Assembly (NCBI RefSeq): GCF_040869045.1
Contig: NC_090322.1
Location: 193,005,477-193,069,476 of the forward strand
Source: Eurosta solidaginis
Taxonomy: Eukaryota > Arthropoda > Insecta > Diptera > Tephritidae
Direction of reading: 5' to 3'
DNA length: 64,000 nt
The position numbers and the translations under genes are program-made. Of the stretch, positions 33,201-42,922 are shown piece by piece. Position 1 is the stretch's first letter; each line of letters starts with the position of its first letter. The notes below the pieces were generated by a model. That model was not told the DNA's origin, did not search any database, and saw only the letters and a list, made by a program, of their open reading frames with translations.

Positions 33201-35496
33201 ATCCGCTATAGCCAAACTTTTCGACCCTTTAGGCTGGCTTGCACCAATGGTCATAGTAGCAAAAATATTAATGCAGAATATTTGGTTAGAAGGCACCGGA
33301 TGGGATGAGCCTGTCTCACCAAATACATTAGAACGGTGGAAAACCTTCACCCAACACTATGGCGAAATAGATAACATACGGATACCGCGGTGGGTAAATT
33401 TTTCCCCGGAAGGCGAAATAGAAATCCACGGCTTCTGTGACGCTTCCGAGAAAGCATATGCTGCAGCGATATATATGCGCGTAAAAAGAGACGATCAGTT
33501 TTTCATTCACTTACTCTTAGCAAAAACCAGAGTAGCTCCAGTGAAAACCATCTCGCTACCACGTTTAGAACTCTGCGGCGCCGTGCTTCTCGCAGAAATG
33601 ATGGAATCAATATTCCGAAATATTCATTTGGGACCCGTAAAAGTTCACCTCTGGACGGATTCAACCATCGTACTCGCATGGATAAGAAAGCCGCCCTGTT
33701 CCTGGTCAACCTTCGTCGCACACCGAGTCACTAAGATCATCGATATGGTCGGTAGCAAGGACTGGCTTCACGTGGACTCGGAATCTAATCCAGCGGATCT
33801 AGGAAGCAGAGGACTACTTGCATCAGAGTTGACCAACAATTCGTTGTGGTGGCAGGGACCTTCTTGGCTGCAAGAAGACATTTCCCACTGGCCAGCACAA
33901 GAGACCGAATACAAAACGTCCGTTGAGGAGAAGAGGGCACAAACATATGCCACGACAAGGGTAGATCATGTAGAGATTCTCGACCGTTTTTCAAATTTAC
34001 CCAGGGCTTTAAAGGTTCTTTCCTATGTTAGGAGATTTTATAAACGAACTCACCCAAAAACTAAAGCAATGTTCCACGAAAGGTCGTGCATAATCTCAGC
34101 CGATGAGATTAAGGCAACGACTCAAGCATTAATACGAGTCTGCCAGAAACAATTTTACGGGACAGAATATTTAAAATTGAAAAATAGGGAACCTATCGAT
34201 CGAAAGAGTGAAATACTGTCACTCAACCCATATATCGACAAAGATGATATTATTAGAACAGGGGGGCGTCTAGGGGCTTCAAAGGACATGTCATACAATG
34301 AGCGTCATCCGATCATCTTGCCGTACAATTGTAGGCTGTCTCGCCTTACAGTTATGATGGCTCATCATGACTCCCTTCATGGCGAGAACCAGCTCATGCT
34401 CCGTCTTATCCGAACCCAATACTGGATACCGAATGTCAAGACCATGATCAGAGCCATCATCCACAAGTGCAAAACCTGCATTATTCACCGAAAGCAGGTA
34501 CAGTCCCAACTTATGGGGACCCTTCCCTGCGAACGGACTACTTTTACCCGCGCGTTCACCAATACCGGGGTAGACTTTGCAGGGCCCTTCGACATCAAAA
34601 GCTACCGCGGTAGGGGATGTCGACTGTCAAAAGGCTACGTATGCCTTTTCGTCTGCTTTTCCACTAAGGCCATCCATTTAGAAGCCACTAGTGACCTTAG
34701 TACCCCAGGCTTCCTCGCGGCCTTTTCGCGTTTTATCGCGAGAAGAGGATGTCCGAAGAACATCTACTCCGACAATGGTACGAACTTTGTCGGAGCTTCC
34801 AGATCTCTACGATCGGAATTCAAAGCCTTCCTGGCAGAAAGCCGAGACAAAACAGTCTCCAAGTATAGCCATCAAGCATTAACTTGGCATTTTATTCCCG
34901 CTGGCGCTCCACATATGGGCGGCTTGTGGGAAGCGGGAGTGAAGAGCTTCAAAAGCCACTTCAAAAAGATCGCTTCTCCCCACAAATATACTATGGAGGA
35001 GTTCCAAACACTTTTGTGCCGGATTGAGGCGTGCCTCAACTCGCGCCCTCTCAGTCCGGGGTCGAATGACCCAACGGACCTGGAACCCCTAACTCCAGGA
35101 CATTTCCTAACAGGCAGCCATCTTCTGGCGCCGCCAGAACCGGATGTGAACGAAAGCACGGCCTCCATAATAAACAGATGGCAGAAGCTCAAAGCCCTCC
35201 ATCACACTTTCTGCAAACGATGGAAGGTGGAATATCTATCCGAACTTCAAAAACGAGTGAAGTGGAAGCATCCCAAAGAAAATATAAAAGTGGGAGATCT
35301 CGCTGTCCTCAAAGAGGACAACTTATCTCCCAACGAGTGGAGGCTAGGTAGAGTCGTCGACGTACACCTCGGAGAAGATAACCGAGTACGTGTAGTCGAC
35401 CTCATAACCGAGAAGGGTCAAGTCAGACGACCTTTGGTCAAACTGATCCTTCTTCCCACGGAGATAGATTGTGCGAGGACCAAAAGCTTCGCTTAA
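30283..35496 (+). CDS. BEL/Pao Gag-Pol polyprotein, intact (1737 aa)
   Basis: A single uninterrupted frame with all retrotransposon domains. Gag: DUF1759-type region (about residues 100-290), then zinc knuckles CKMCKSPEHRLRNCSRF (~330), CLNCLSPGHTVTKC (~367) and CSKCHSRHHTLLH. Aspartic protease: ALIDSGSECSF near 462, ending at FGWILTGR. Reverse transcriptase: KVRVVFNASS, DIEKMYRQIW and the catalytic MYVDDVLSG near 873. RNase H: HGFCDASEKAYAAAIY and LWTDSTIVLAWI (~1123). Integrase: His/Cys zinc site, VDFAGPF (~1430), YSDNGTNFVGAS (~1497) and GGLWEAGVKSFKSH (~1545), so all three catalytic acidic residues are present. The ATG at 30283 is preceded by TAAATAAAACA. No LTRs other than the outer 498-bp pair were found near it. 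It may therefore be the pol of the outer element and still active. Confidence 0.93.
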   Translation: METYIRLAESIAEFDKDYSLIPESDHSKHTLAIQQEELRLLWKKVKSAFDSLLGSDEVSADDVMAIRKKQKAAYAIYVRCSASISAEAEKYKKDEKNVNPEQEPHGHKIRLPACDTEVFKGDYLSWPTFRDLFTAIYINNSSLKGVEKLFHLNNKTQGEAKDIVKKCPLTNEGFEMAWKNLCERYENKRILVNTQLQILFNLKKVESECGSSIKKLQNDINNCISSLKCHKIDTSNWDAILTYLCSTKLPESTLALWEQSIDHKMDISKWEDMDKFLSNRFQTLETVSGFTGHATSKVQKPNASRQSTETPTKRLGAFQTKVSKQTIKSICKMCKSPEHRLRNCSRFCDLTPVERIKFIKATSGCLNCLSPGHTVTKCTSSYNCSKCHSRHHTLLHADTSQHTAVRNPFKDADNSPTTSAQARQSANQNVKSCHANSSTGVLLGTARVHIRHNGTDFSSRALIDSGSECSFITERLKRRINLPARKMHAQVSGITNSVSAQVKEASKIELRSPVDACFSLTTPVLVLAKLTGNLPSCHINVMTMQAFPDLVLADKRFYINEDVDLILGGDIYPQIILSGLKKNVLNTLLAQETVFGWILTGRIEAPSPTKSIMSFYNEVALDNQLKAFWEVENVPKNKMLNEEERYCEQLFKDTTKRDESGRYTVSLPFRQDYPENIKLGPSLKRACSQFFRNEGRLLKNQELGKEYVRVLSEYETLGHMRKIKNNVPSDDSDNYFLPHHAVVKAESTTTKVRVVFNASSPTANGISLNDILHPGPVLQADLPILILRWRLYRFVFNSDIEKMYRQIWVTDNHAKFQRIVHRTSPNEPISLYELKTVTFGVNCAPYLAIRSLLQLANDVENTHPIASGILRESMYVDDVLSGGHTIASTIKARNEIREALHSAGFPLRKWTSNCEEVLQDIPKTDLLSEDFLAFEEASSVKALGIRWNAHSDMFYFTAGVLEKGENITKRAILSAIAKLFDPLGWLAPMVIVAKILMQNIWLEGTGWDEPVSPNTLERWKTFTQHYGEIDNIRIPRWVNFSPEGEIEIHGFCDASEKAYAAAIYMRVKRDDQFFIHLLLAKTRVAPVKTISLPRLELCGAVLLAEMMESIFRNIHLGPVKVHLWTDSTIVLAWIRKPPCSWSTFVAHRVTKIIDMVGSKDWLHVDSESNPADLGSRGLLASELTNNSLWWQGPSWLQEDISHWPAQETEYKTSVEEKRAQTYATTRVDHVEILDRFSNLPRALKVLSYVRRFYKRTHPKTKAMFHERSCIISADEIKATTQALIRVCQKQFYGTEYLKLKNREPIDRKSEILSLNPYIDKDDIIRTGGRLGASKDMSYNERHPIILPYNCRLSRLTVMMAHHDSLHGENQLMLRLIRTQYWIPNVKTMIRAIIHKCKTCIIHRKQVQSQLMGTLPCERTTFTRAFTNTGVDFAGPFDIKSYRGRGCRLSKGYVCLFVCFSTKAIHLEATSDLSTPGFLAAFSRFIARRGCPKNIYSDNGTNFVGASRSLRSEFKAFLAESRDKTVSKYSHQALTWHFIPAGAPHMGGLWEAGVKSFKSHFKKIASPHKYTMEEFQTLLCRIEACLNSRPLSPGSNDPTDLEPLTPGHFLTGSHLLAPPEPDVNESTASIINRWQKLKALHHTFCKRWKVEYLSELQKRVKWKHPKENIKVGDLAVLKEDNLSPNEWRLGRVVDVHLGEDNRVRVVDLITEKGQVRRPLVKLILLPTEIDCARTKSFA

Positions 35497-36778
35497 CAAT
35501 CCCCCCCGTGCCTCCACATCCCTCCGTTCAAAAAAAAAAAAATAAATATCCCACTCACTCGTTCTCCCATAACGAGTATACCAGAAAAGCCTTTACGCAG
35601 ACCCTCGGTCTGCCACAGAAAACAAAGGCACTCGGCCCATAATTTTTTTTAAATTTTCAAAATTTCAAAACCCAGCGCTCGCCCACCGAGGCCAATCAAC
35701 CACCCTAATGCAGATCCCCATCTGCCACAAAACAATTATTTTTCATTTTCAAAATCAAACCCACAATTCACTCGCTCTCCCAGAGCGAGGACCGCAAATC
35801 AACCCAACTTCACCCGCTCACCACGAGCGAGGATGACAGACCACCTACACACTCGGCCAAAGGCGCGAGACAAACAAAATGTATGTTTACATGAATCCGA
35901 AATCGTAAAGTTTTCGTGGTGACACTGATGAAGGTTCATCTTCAGAAAGTCTTCCAAGCACCAAGCGAGACCGACCGGATTTTTTCATTCTAGTAGGCAT
36001 TCAACAAAGCAATGATGCGGTAATTAAGAAGTTTGTATTTTGCATCGACGTTCGATTTCGATTAGGGCTTAAGGTAGAAAACTTGGCGAAATAGTTCATT
36101 ACGCCCCTGTGAAATGGGCATAAAACTCATTATTCAATCAACAAGATAGCCAGAAAAGATTCAGAAGCCGAACATTGAAAATGATTCAAAACTTTCGATC
36201 ATCTACAGTAACCACAGTAGACTCAAGTATGATTCCACCATGTGGGATTGGCAAACTTTCTCTATTCAGTTTTTGTTTTTTTTGGACATAACGAGGAGTC
36301 ATATCAAAAAATTGTTCAAAACTAGCCCTGTTGTTTAAATTATATGATAACTCATTATTTGGTCAGAAAGAGTAATCAAATTGTATTTATATGTAGGGAA
36401 ATTCAAAATTTAATCATCTAAATGCTGAGTGGGTTGTATATTCATTCCATTATTCCAATAAGTTTTCTCATAAATATATGGTTTGAAAAGTGGTAGAATA
36501 TACAGTAAACAATAACTAGGATAATTCATCTGAAAATCAAATATTAGTGCTCGTTATATCGTACTTTACAACAGTAAGCAGTACATTTTTACTTATTGAT
36601 GTATTAAGATGTTATTGATAAAAATCTATCATAAATGTGATTTTAAATAACACAGCCCCTTATGCATACAAATACAAACGGTTTATAAAGCTTTTTAAAG
36701 TGGTATTTCAATGTTAGGGTAAGAATTTGGGGTTCTCTATTATATTAGGGTGACGATATAAAAAATTGATTGGTAAAT
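35497..36778. other. No gene recognised; C-rich then AT-rich spacer
   Basis: 35497-35880 is a low-complexity C-rich stretch with repeats of CTCACTCG/CTCGCTCT and CGAGTATA type (ACTCACTCGTTCTCCC, ATTCACTCGCTCTCCC). It may be the 3' untranslated region of the gag-pol transcript. From 35880 to 36778 the base composition turns AT-rich. This may include the 3' UTR of the minus-strand dolichol kinase. No ORF or repeat match was seen. Confidence 0.4.
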
Positions 36779-38251
36779 TTAAATTATATTTACAATTGTA
36801 TAAAAAATAATTGGCAATGTTAAGTTATCTATTTGATCGGTATTCGCTTCAACTAAAGCAGTTGCAATAGTTGCAACTGCTATCACAAACGATTTAAACA
36901 GAGTCAGATTTGTAAAACCAAAACAGTTCAGGCATAATATGGACGATAGCGTTGCGAGAACAAAAGCCAAAGTTCCTTCCAGTGATTTTTTTGAGTTACT
37001 CCACTTGATGCGACCAAATTTCGAACCGATCACACTTGCAGCTGTATCTCCAAATCCAATTGTAAGAATACCCGAGAAAAGAGGGACAATTCGATTAGTG
37101 TAACTAGATGTGTTGTCTTGGTAGCAAGGGCATGGGCTTATCCATAAAGGCAATGAACAACCAATAAGCAGGCAAAATGGCGTTAAGGCGAATACTCCCG
37201 CATCTTTTTCGTCAGAGAAGGATGCAAAGGCGTTGCGTAAATGCACATCCAATGGTGGTATATTACATATACGAACTAATTCAAAAACTGTAATAAGAGC
37301 CAATGCCACGCCAGATGCAATGTAAAGGAAATCGCATTGATACAGTAATCCAGGTACGTAGACTATTACAATAAGCAAATGAAATAGTTTGCGAACTCGT
37401 GTGGATGCCTTTCCCTGACTTTGCTTTCGCCCCCATACTATAACAACCGTTAAAGCAACCAGAGCTACATAGAACATAATTATTTTTATCCTAACTTCGT
37501 CTTTTCGTATAAATTTAAGTAGCGCAATTATAGGAATTGGTTTCGTAATTGGTGTGCACGTAACACCTATAGCCAATAATAGCATTAATATATAAAAGTA
37601 GATTTTCATACGAAATACATTGGCAACAGCTAGCAGCCAACAAACAGCAAACAAATAAGATAGCGCACACATCATGATCACATTAAGTTGCTCAAAATCA
37701 CTCCTTACTTTCGTAGCATTGACAATATTAGGAACTTTCAACATTGTATTAAATAGAAATAGCATCAATCCCTGTACCAGTACCGCCGCTTCACCTAAGC
37801 TAAAGCTACCAGGAAATCCACGCATCACGCGTATATAAGTATTCTGGTAACAGAAGGTAGTATCGAATCCCAAGAATAGTCCATAACTCCAGGACAGTTG
37901 CAATAGTACGTTGTACAATAACGTAGTAAAAAGACCAGGTACAAAAGCAACAACCAACTTTAGCAGCAAACTAGTCTTGTAAAACATATAAAGAAAGAAG
38001 CATAAGCTTTCGACACACATACCGATGGCGGCAATAGTGAGTGTGAATTGTGTCGTAATTTCTTCATTACATCTGTTGTTTTGTAAAAGATTCGATGCGA
38101 AGGCTAACGGAAGCAGCATGCATAGCCAATGGCCAGGCGAGGCGATAGGTCTCGAAACTATATCGCGTGAAGGCGGTCCGTTTCCGACATCGGAAATTCC
38201 TTTGGTGTTCGTCCTCTTCACTGGATTCTGCTGGGGTATCACTGTTTTCAT
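36779..38251 (-). CDS. DOLK: Dolichol kinase (490 aa), intact single-exon frame
   Basis: Transfers phosphate from CTP to dolichol in the ER membrane, giving dolichyl phosphate, the lipid carrier for N-glycosylation, mannosylation and GPI anchors. The C-terminal half shows the family signature: KLFHLLIVIVYVPGLLY, then LPLWISPCPC, then GFGDTAASVIGSKFGRIKW near residue 400 (the CTP-binding region), KKSLEGT and the end EANTDQIDNLTLPIIFY. Many hydrophobic segments alternate with short loops, as expected of a polytopic membrane protein. The length is close to the human protein (538 aa), with a shorter middle. There is no intron and no stop. The N-terminus is less certain: a shifted frame (MENENSDTPAESSEE, from about 38258) overlaps the start. 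It is head to head with the Myt1-type kinase, with 304 bp between the start codons. Whether this is the species' only dolichol kinase or a captured copy is open. Confidence 0.9.
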   Translation of the reverse strand: MKTVIPQQNPVKRTNTKGISDVGNGPPSRDIVSRPIASPGHWLCMLLPLAFASNLLQNNRCNEEITTQFTLTIAAIGMCVESLCFFLYMFYKTSLLLKLVVAFVPGLFTTLLYNVLLQLSWSYGLFLGFDTTFCYQNTYIRVMRGFPGSFSLGEAAVLVQGLMLFLFNTMLKVPNIVNATKVRSDFEQLNVIMMCALSYLFAVCWLLAVANVFRMKIYFYILMLLLAIGVTCTPITKPIPIIALLKFIRKDEVRIKIIMFYVALVALTVVIVWGRKQSQGKASTRVRKLFHLLIVIVYVPGLLYQCDFLYIASGVALALITVFELVRICNIPPLDVHLRNAFASFSDEKDAGVFALTPFCLLIGCSLPLWISPCPCYQDNTSSYTNRIVPLFSGILTIGFGDTAASVIGSKFGRIKWSNSKKSLEGTLAFVLATLSSILCLNCFGFTNLTLFKSFVIAVATIATALVEANTDQIDNLTLPIIFYTIVNII

Positions 38252-38555
38252 TTTCCATTAATGTTGAAGAGAATATCACAAACTTTACCACAATCTCCTT
38301 AAATATCTTCAACTTATTTAGACAAAGATTCGTTTTGAGCTCTTAACGGTTTAAATCAAGTGCAAAATTTCTACATAAATATTGTAAACCCGGCTCAATT
38401 TTTTCTTGGTTTAAGTTACTCCCGCACCGTGGCCTTAGTACAGGTCTACCGTTCGGTTTTTCATGTGAAAAATATATTTTTCTTTGATACTTTTGGCTGA
38501 AATTTTGAAGGAAACTAAAAGAATATAAATAGTTTTAGTCTAAGGCTTTATAATT
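38252..38555. promoter_or_regulatory. Presumed shared divergent promoter of dolichol kinase and the Myt1-type kinase
   Basis: A 304-bp interval between two divergent start codons. A TATAAAT sequence at 38524-38530 lies about 30 bp before the kinase ATG, probably too close to act as its TATA box. No other motif could be assigned. The promoter role follows from gene arrangement only. Confidence 0.4.
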
Positions 38556-39704
38556 ATGATGGCCCCTGAAACAGCGCTTCCATTACCACGTCTGCCAGTA
38601 CCCGAAATACGCACTGAAGTAGCATTCCAACATAGCCACAAGCAACGGAATAATCATAATGAATATCGACTACGCCCACCAAAGTTAAGAAGATCAAATC
38701 GTAGTCATTTATCTGCGTCCATGTCTTCAACTACCCAAGCAAGTTCATTTCGTGGCGAGTATGATGGAAATGGTAATGCATTACCCGAATTGGATGCTAA
38801 TGCATTAAGCGGTTCGTATGACCGTTCCATAAACGAAACCTATTTTGAGCAATGTTTTACATGGCTTGAACAAATTGGGGAAGGCTCTTTTGGTACAGTT
38901 TTCAAAGTACGTTCCAATGAAGATGGGCTTATGTATGCAATAAAAATGTCAAAGGAATTATATCGTAGTGAATATCATCGTCAAGAACGTTTGGAGGAAG
39001 TACGACGTTATGAACAATTCTCTGGTCATGCCAATTTCGTGCAATTCTACCGAGCGTGGGAACAAAACGATCGTTTGTACATGCAAATGGAATTGTGTCG
39101 TGAGAGTTTAGACAGATATTTAGTACGACGTCGGCATATACCTGAAGAGAAAATTTGGAATATACTTTTAGATTTGGCTTTAGCTTTGAAAAGTCTACAT
39201 GACCGCAATCTAATACATTTGGACATAAAATTAGATAATGTGCTAATAGGCGATGACGATAGTTGTAAATTGGCTGACTTTGGATTGGTTATTGATGTGG
39301 ATAGGGCAAACCGGCACCAGGCGACTGAAGGTGATTCACGTTATATGGCCCCAGAAATATTACAAGGGAAATTCTCCAAAGCAGCTGATATATTCAGTTT
39401 GGGCGTTGCAATGCTTGAATTGTCATGTTTTTTGGAGCTGCCCCACAATGGCCCCCTGTGGCATCAGCTACGCAGCGGCATGTTGCCAAAAGATTTTATG
39501 CAATCCACATCACCGGAATTGGAATCTCTAATTCGGGAAATGATGTCACCAGCACCGGATTCGAGGCCTACCGTCGATGCAATTTTAAGTCACAGAAAGC
39601 TAGTAAATCTGATGCAGCATAGAAATCGGTGGAAGCTAGTACTAAAAATGAAACAAACCATAGGACGTTCGCGTAGTTGCATGGTGCAAGTTGCGCAATT
39701 TTAA
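38556..39704 (+). CDS. Myt1: Myt1-type inhibitory Cdc2/Cdk1 kinase (382 aa as read), C-terminus possibly frameshifted
   Basis: Wee1/Myt1 kinases phosphorylate Thr14/Tyr15 of Cdk1 and hold cells before mitosis; Myt1 is tied to ER/Golgi membranes. The glycine loop GEGSFGTVFKV is near residue 107 and the ATP lysine in YAIKMSKE near 129. YRAWEQNDRLYMQMELC is the hinge region typical of Myt1. The catalytic loop IHLDIKLDNVLI is near 220; Wee/Myt kinases usually have HLDxKP, and here Pro is replaced by Leu. DFGLV (~241) favours Myt1 over Wee1, which has DLG. SRYMAPEIL follows. The frame stops at 39702. In the +1 frame from 39691, 73 more codons are open (to 39912) with the hydrophobic FNFVTSLFTVYMC, possibly the displaced membrane tail. 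The N-terminal 80 residues are low complexity. Single exon. Confidence 0.88.
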   Translation: MMAPETALPLPRLPVPEIRTEVAFQHSHKQRNNHNEYRLRPPKLRRSNRSHLSASMSSTTQASSFRGEYDGNGNALPELDANALSGSYDRSINETYFEQCFTWLEQIGEGSFGTVFKVRSNEDGLMYAIKMSKELYRSEYHRQERLEEVRRYEQFSGHANFVQFYRAWEQNDRLYMQMELCRESLDRYLVRRRHIPEEKIWNILLDLALALKSLHDRNLIHLDIKLDNVLIGDDDSCKLADFGLVIDVDRANRHQATEGDSRYMAPEILQGKFSKAADIFSLGVAMLELSCFLELPHNGPLWHQLRSGMLPKDFMQSTSPELESLIREMMSPAPDSRPTVDAILSHRKLVNLMQHRNRWKLVLKMKQTIGRSRSCMVQVAQF

Positions 39705-39932
39705 GCAAAAAGTTTTTAATTTTGTCACTTCCCTATTCACCGTTTACATGTGCCGTAGTATGATAGCCAATGGACGCAAACCGCTTTGTTCTCCGATGCA
39801 ACAACAAATGAAAGATGAGCAAAAACCAAAGATCGCAGTGCGTTTACTAATAAAACCTAAACGCATACTACATTTAAAATCAGCACACTTAATTGGAACA
39901 CAAGAGCTTTAACAGAGCACTGAAACGACAGA

Positions 39933-41085
39933 ATGACTTCCGTTTCATCATCCACGACTTATGCCACCAAAAGACTTCATATCACCCACGTCGACGCTTT
40001 TGGTCCGTATTTGCGTATATACGGCCATGCGAATCTGGATGCCATGACAGTTGTGCGCAATAGAATTCAACAAATGCTGCCCACATGCCTCGCCATCGAT
40101 CCCACATGGCCGGTGCAGCGGCAATTGGTACCGCTACGCACTGGCGCAATGTGTCTTTATAAGAGCATGAATGGATCAACATCTACTGACCTTGAATTCA
40201 AACGGGTGCTCATTTTGGATGTCATAACTAATAGTGCTCAAAATGAGACGCATGGACAAAATCCGATCGTCAAGGTGGAAGTAGAGTTGTTGATTACGGC
40301 CGAAAAGCACTAGTTGTGAGTTTTGAGCTCCTCTTCTTCCAACAACAAGACGCCTTGTCGACTATGGCCACGATATGCACCTCGTACATCTTACTGGGCA
40401 TTTGCAAGGACTTCAAACCCGGTGAGCTGGATGAGATTTCACGCATTATCCTGCGGCAAACTCTAGACATATCCATCGATTTTGAATATAAACAATTTAA
40501 ATTTATAAGTATGAAATGGAAGGAATTCAATTTTGCTGAGTTTTTAATACATCAAAAGAATATTGGTGCCCCTATCGCAAACGATTTGCTACGTGATAAT
40601 TTTGCGAAATTTATCAAACAGCACTGCAGGCACAACAAACACAACATTTAGCAGCGTCACAGCAGCAACAACAACACCAACTTCAAAAGCAAACAATGCA
40701 AATGTACGCTGCTAACAGCGGCAATATTAACAATAATAATTACTATGCCATTAACCATAACAATAATTTAGCAACAGCTAGCGGTATATATCCGTCGGTT
40801 GGTCGTTCCGTAGCCTCGCGTTTACACCAGTATCAGTTACAGCCGCAGTTACAACAACAACAACCACATTTAGCGATGCAATCACATATGATGAATTTAC
40901 AGCGTCCCATGCAACCTCGTATGCCACATACCGTTGGTAATTTGCGTTCGCTATATATACCGTATATGGCTCCTAATTATCACCAGCAAACTGCTTATAA
41001 TGGGTTTTCATCAAACGTTGCTACTCACAAAAAAAAAAAAAAAAACTTGAATATAAAAGACGCCAGCAAACTTTTAACGTGCTAG
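39933..41085 (+). pseudogene. Tudor-domain protein frame, split over three reading frames, with Gln/Asn-rich tail
   Basis: Frame 1 (39933-40313) has the N-terminal half of an extended Tudor domain (LHITHVDAFGPYLRIYG, QMLPTCLAIDPTWPVQRQ, FKRVLILDV). At about 40287 the frame changes. From 40289 the text reads VDYGRKALV, the core Tudor motif, and runs on to 40620 (ILLGICKDFKPGELDEI, RQTLDISIDFEYKQF). Near 40617 it changes again. From 40621 to 41085 the frame is a Gln/Asn-rich tail (AASQQQQQHQLQKQ, NINNNNYY) that ends after an A17 run. Each change fits one missing base, so sequencing error is possible, as is a decaying copy. Tudor domains bind methylated arginine and are common in germline piRNA proteins. 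Which one this resembles I cannot say. AATAAA is at 41187-41192. Confidence 0.72.
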
Positions 41086-42922
41086 CTGCTGGAATTTGAA
41101 GTGAAAACTACACTTTTGGACATGGAGAATAACTACTTCACTAATCTTTTACATGCTAAATTATTGTTTTTTGTACGATGATGTTGAATAAAGAGAACTT
41201 ACATAGATGAAGATGATGATACGAGTTTTCCCCAACACGTGCTTATTCGAATGTAGAGAATAATTGCTTATGATAAGAAACTTTGAATCTCAAGAGATAC
41301 ATTCCTTCAACGAATCAGGTTGGTTTTCTTTTTTTGGATTGTAGGTAATTTCGTAGACTGCTGTTCTGAGCCATTGGGGATAGAACCCTTTTCATTCTTA
41401 TCTTGTGATATGGCCAATGTGGATCTATTAATTGATTCACCATCATTGACCATCTTGTGCACGCCGTAGTAAAAAATGAAATGAACGAACGGAAAATCAC
41501 TTGATACACTTCCCGTTGTTTCAATTCATAGGAATTTTACATTCTATACACGGGTATGTATGAATGTGCGTTTTTTTTGTCTTTGCCGTTGGTATGCTGG
41601 TACCAGTGAGCGGAATGCTAAAAGTGAAAATAGTAGTAGTTGGTAGGTTTTACCAAGAAAACACCAGCTACAGTTCAGATGTGTACAAACAATTAATAAG
41701 GTATGGTAAAACAAATATCGCACATTCTCAAGGAAATGACACCTTTAAAACACGTAAACAAGACAAAATTACATGCACATTTGTATATATCTATGTACAT
41801 AGCTTATGCCTATACGATACTCACTTTTTTCCTGTATCGTGAGTGTGAAATACTGACAAACATGCACCAAAATGTCTAATCACAACAACAATTTTCCAAG
41901 GTACCAAAATTACTGCCGAAAACAACCAATTTCAGCATGTTATCGTTTACGTAAAACTTCCTATTGTCGTTCAAATTATTCAAAAAAAAAAAAAAAAAAA
42001 AAAACTGAGAGAAATAGCGCAGAAAATATTCGCGTACTCAGTCGATATATTTCTCTACTCAAAAATTTATTTCCTGTTTAAGTTCTTTTTTTTCTCAAAA
42101 TTTACTGATTTGGTCAGTATCGCCTCCTAATGTTAGTTGGGTGGGCTCTGCAATTCAATACTTTAAAATTATCGCAGTATGCGTTTTCAGTGCGAAAATA
42201 CTGAAATATTGGTAGAATCAAATTGTTGGTAGCAGAAGTAGTAGAAAATGAAAAATTGGTCAAAAAGGTATGTCAAACTACCAATGCGGTAAAGTACGTG
42301 CACTGACTGCCCATATACTTATACCAACGTATGTACATATATATGCCGAGTTTGAAATGTACATTATATTAGGGATGCACAAAATGATGCAAACGGGTAC
42401 CGAAGAACCCGTTTCCGAAAAATCGGTACCGGAGCCAAACACCCTTCGGGAACCGTGCCATTTGCTAAAGGCCATCAATTAAACCGGACTAGAAGCGTAT
42501 TTGGGGAAAGGTTGAATAAACAACTCTCATAAATAACCGAAAGGTAACACAAAAAGAGGAAAATGATACATTCTACAAATGATTCTCCTCATCCAAAACG
42601 AACATTTTTTTATTTTTTCTTTACATCGCATACAATTTTGCTGTCCAAACATTTTTTTTGTGGCGGGCAGGGAAGTTGTTGGGTTTTAGCACCAACAACA
42701 CAAATAACAGCGACTCAAAAGAACCCACGCTATACACTTTCTACCCGGTTCGGCACCAGAATGTGTGAACCGAAAATCGTAAATGCTCATTTTCTACAGC
42801 ACTAGTGTGCCCGTGGCCAACTAAAACGCTGCCGGGTGACACAAAATAAACAAAATAAGGCACTAAAGACCCAGGCACATAACGTGCGGGGAAAGAGGCC
42901 ATGCACATAATGCACGCCACAT
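41086..42922. other. No gene recognised; AT-rich spacer inside the LTR unit
   Basis: It contains poly(A)/poly(T) runs (for example about 21 A near 41983) and a short GGTACC-containing stretch near 42390-42460 (CGGGTACCGAAGAACCCG, AAATCGGTACCGGAGCC) with some dyad symmetry. Possible 3' UTR of the Tudor-like frame at its left, leader of the gag-protease module at its right. No transposon ends recognised. Confidence 0.35.

Noticed and set aside
38067..38312. 81-aa minus-strand frame (MENENSDTPAESSEEDE) as a separate gene
   Set aside because: It overlaps the dolichol kinase N-terminus in another frame. It may indicate an alternative or frameshifted start, but nothing supports an extra gene.
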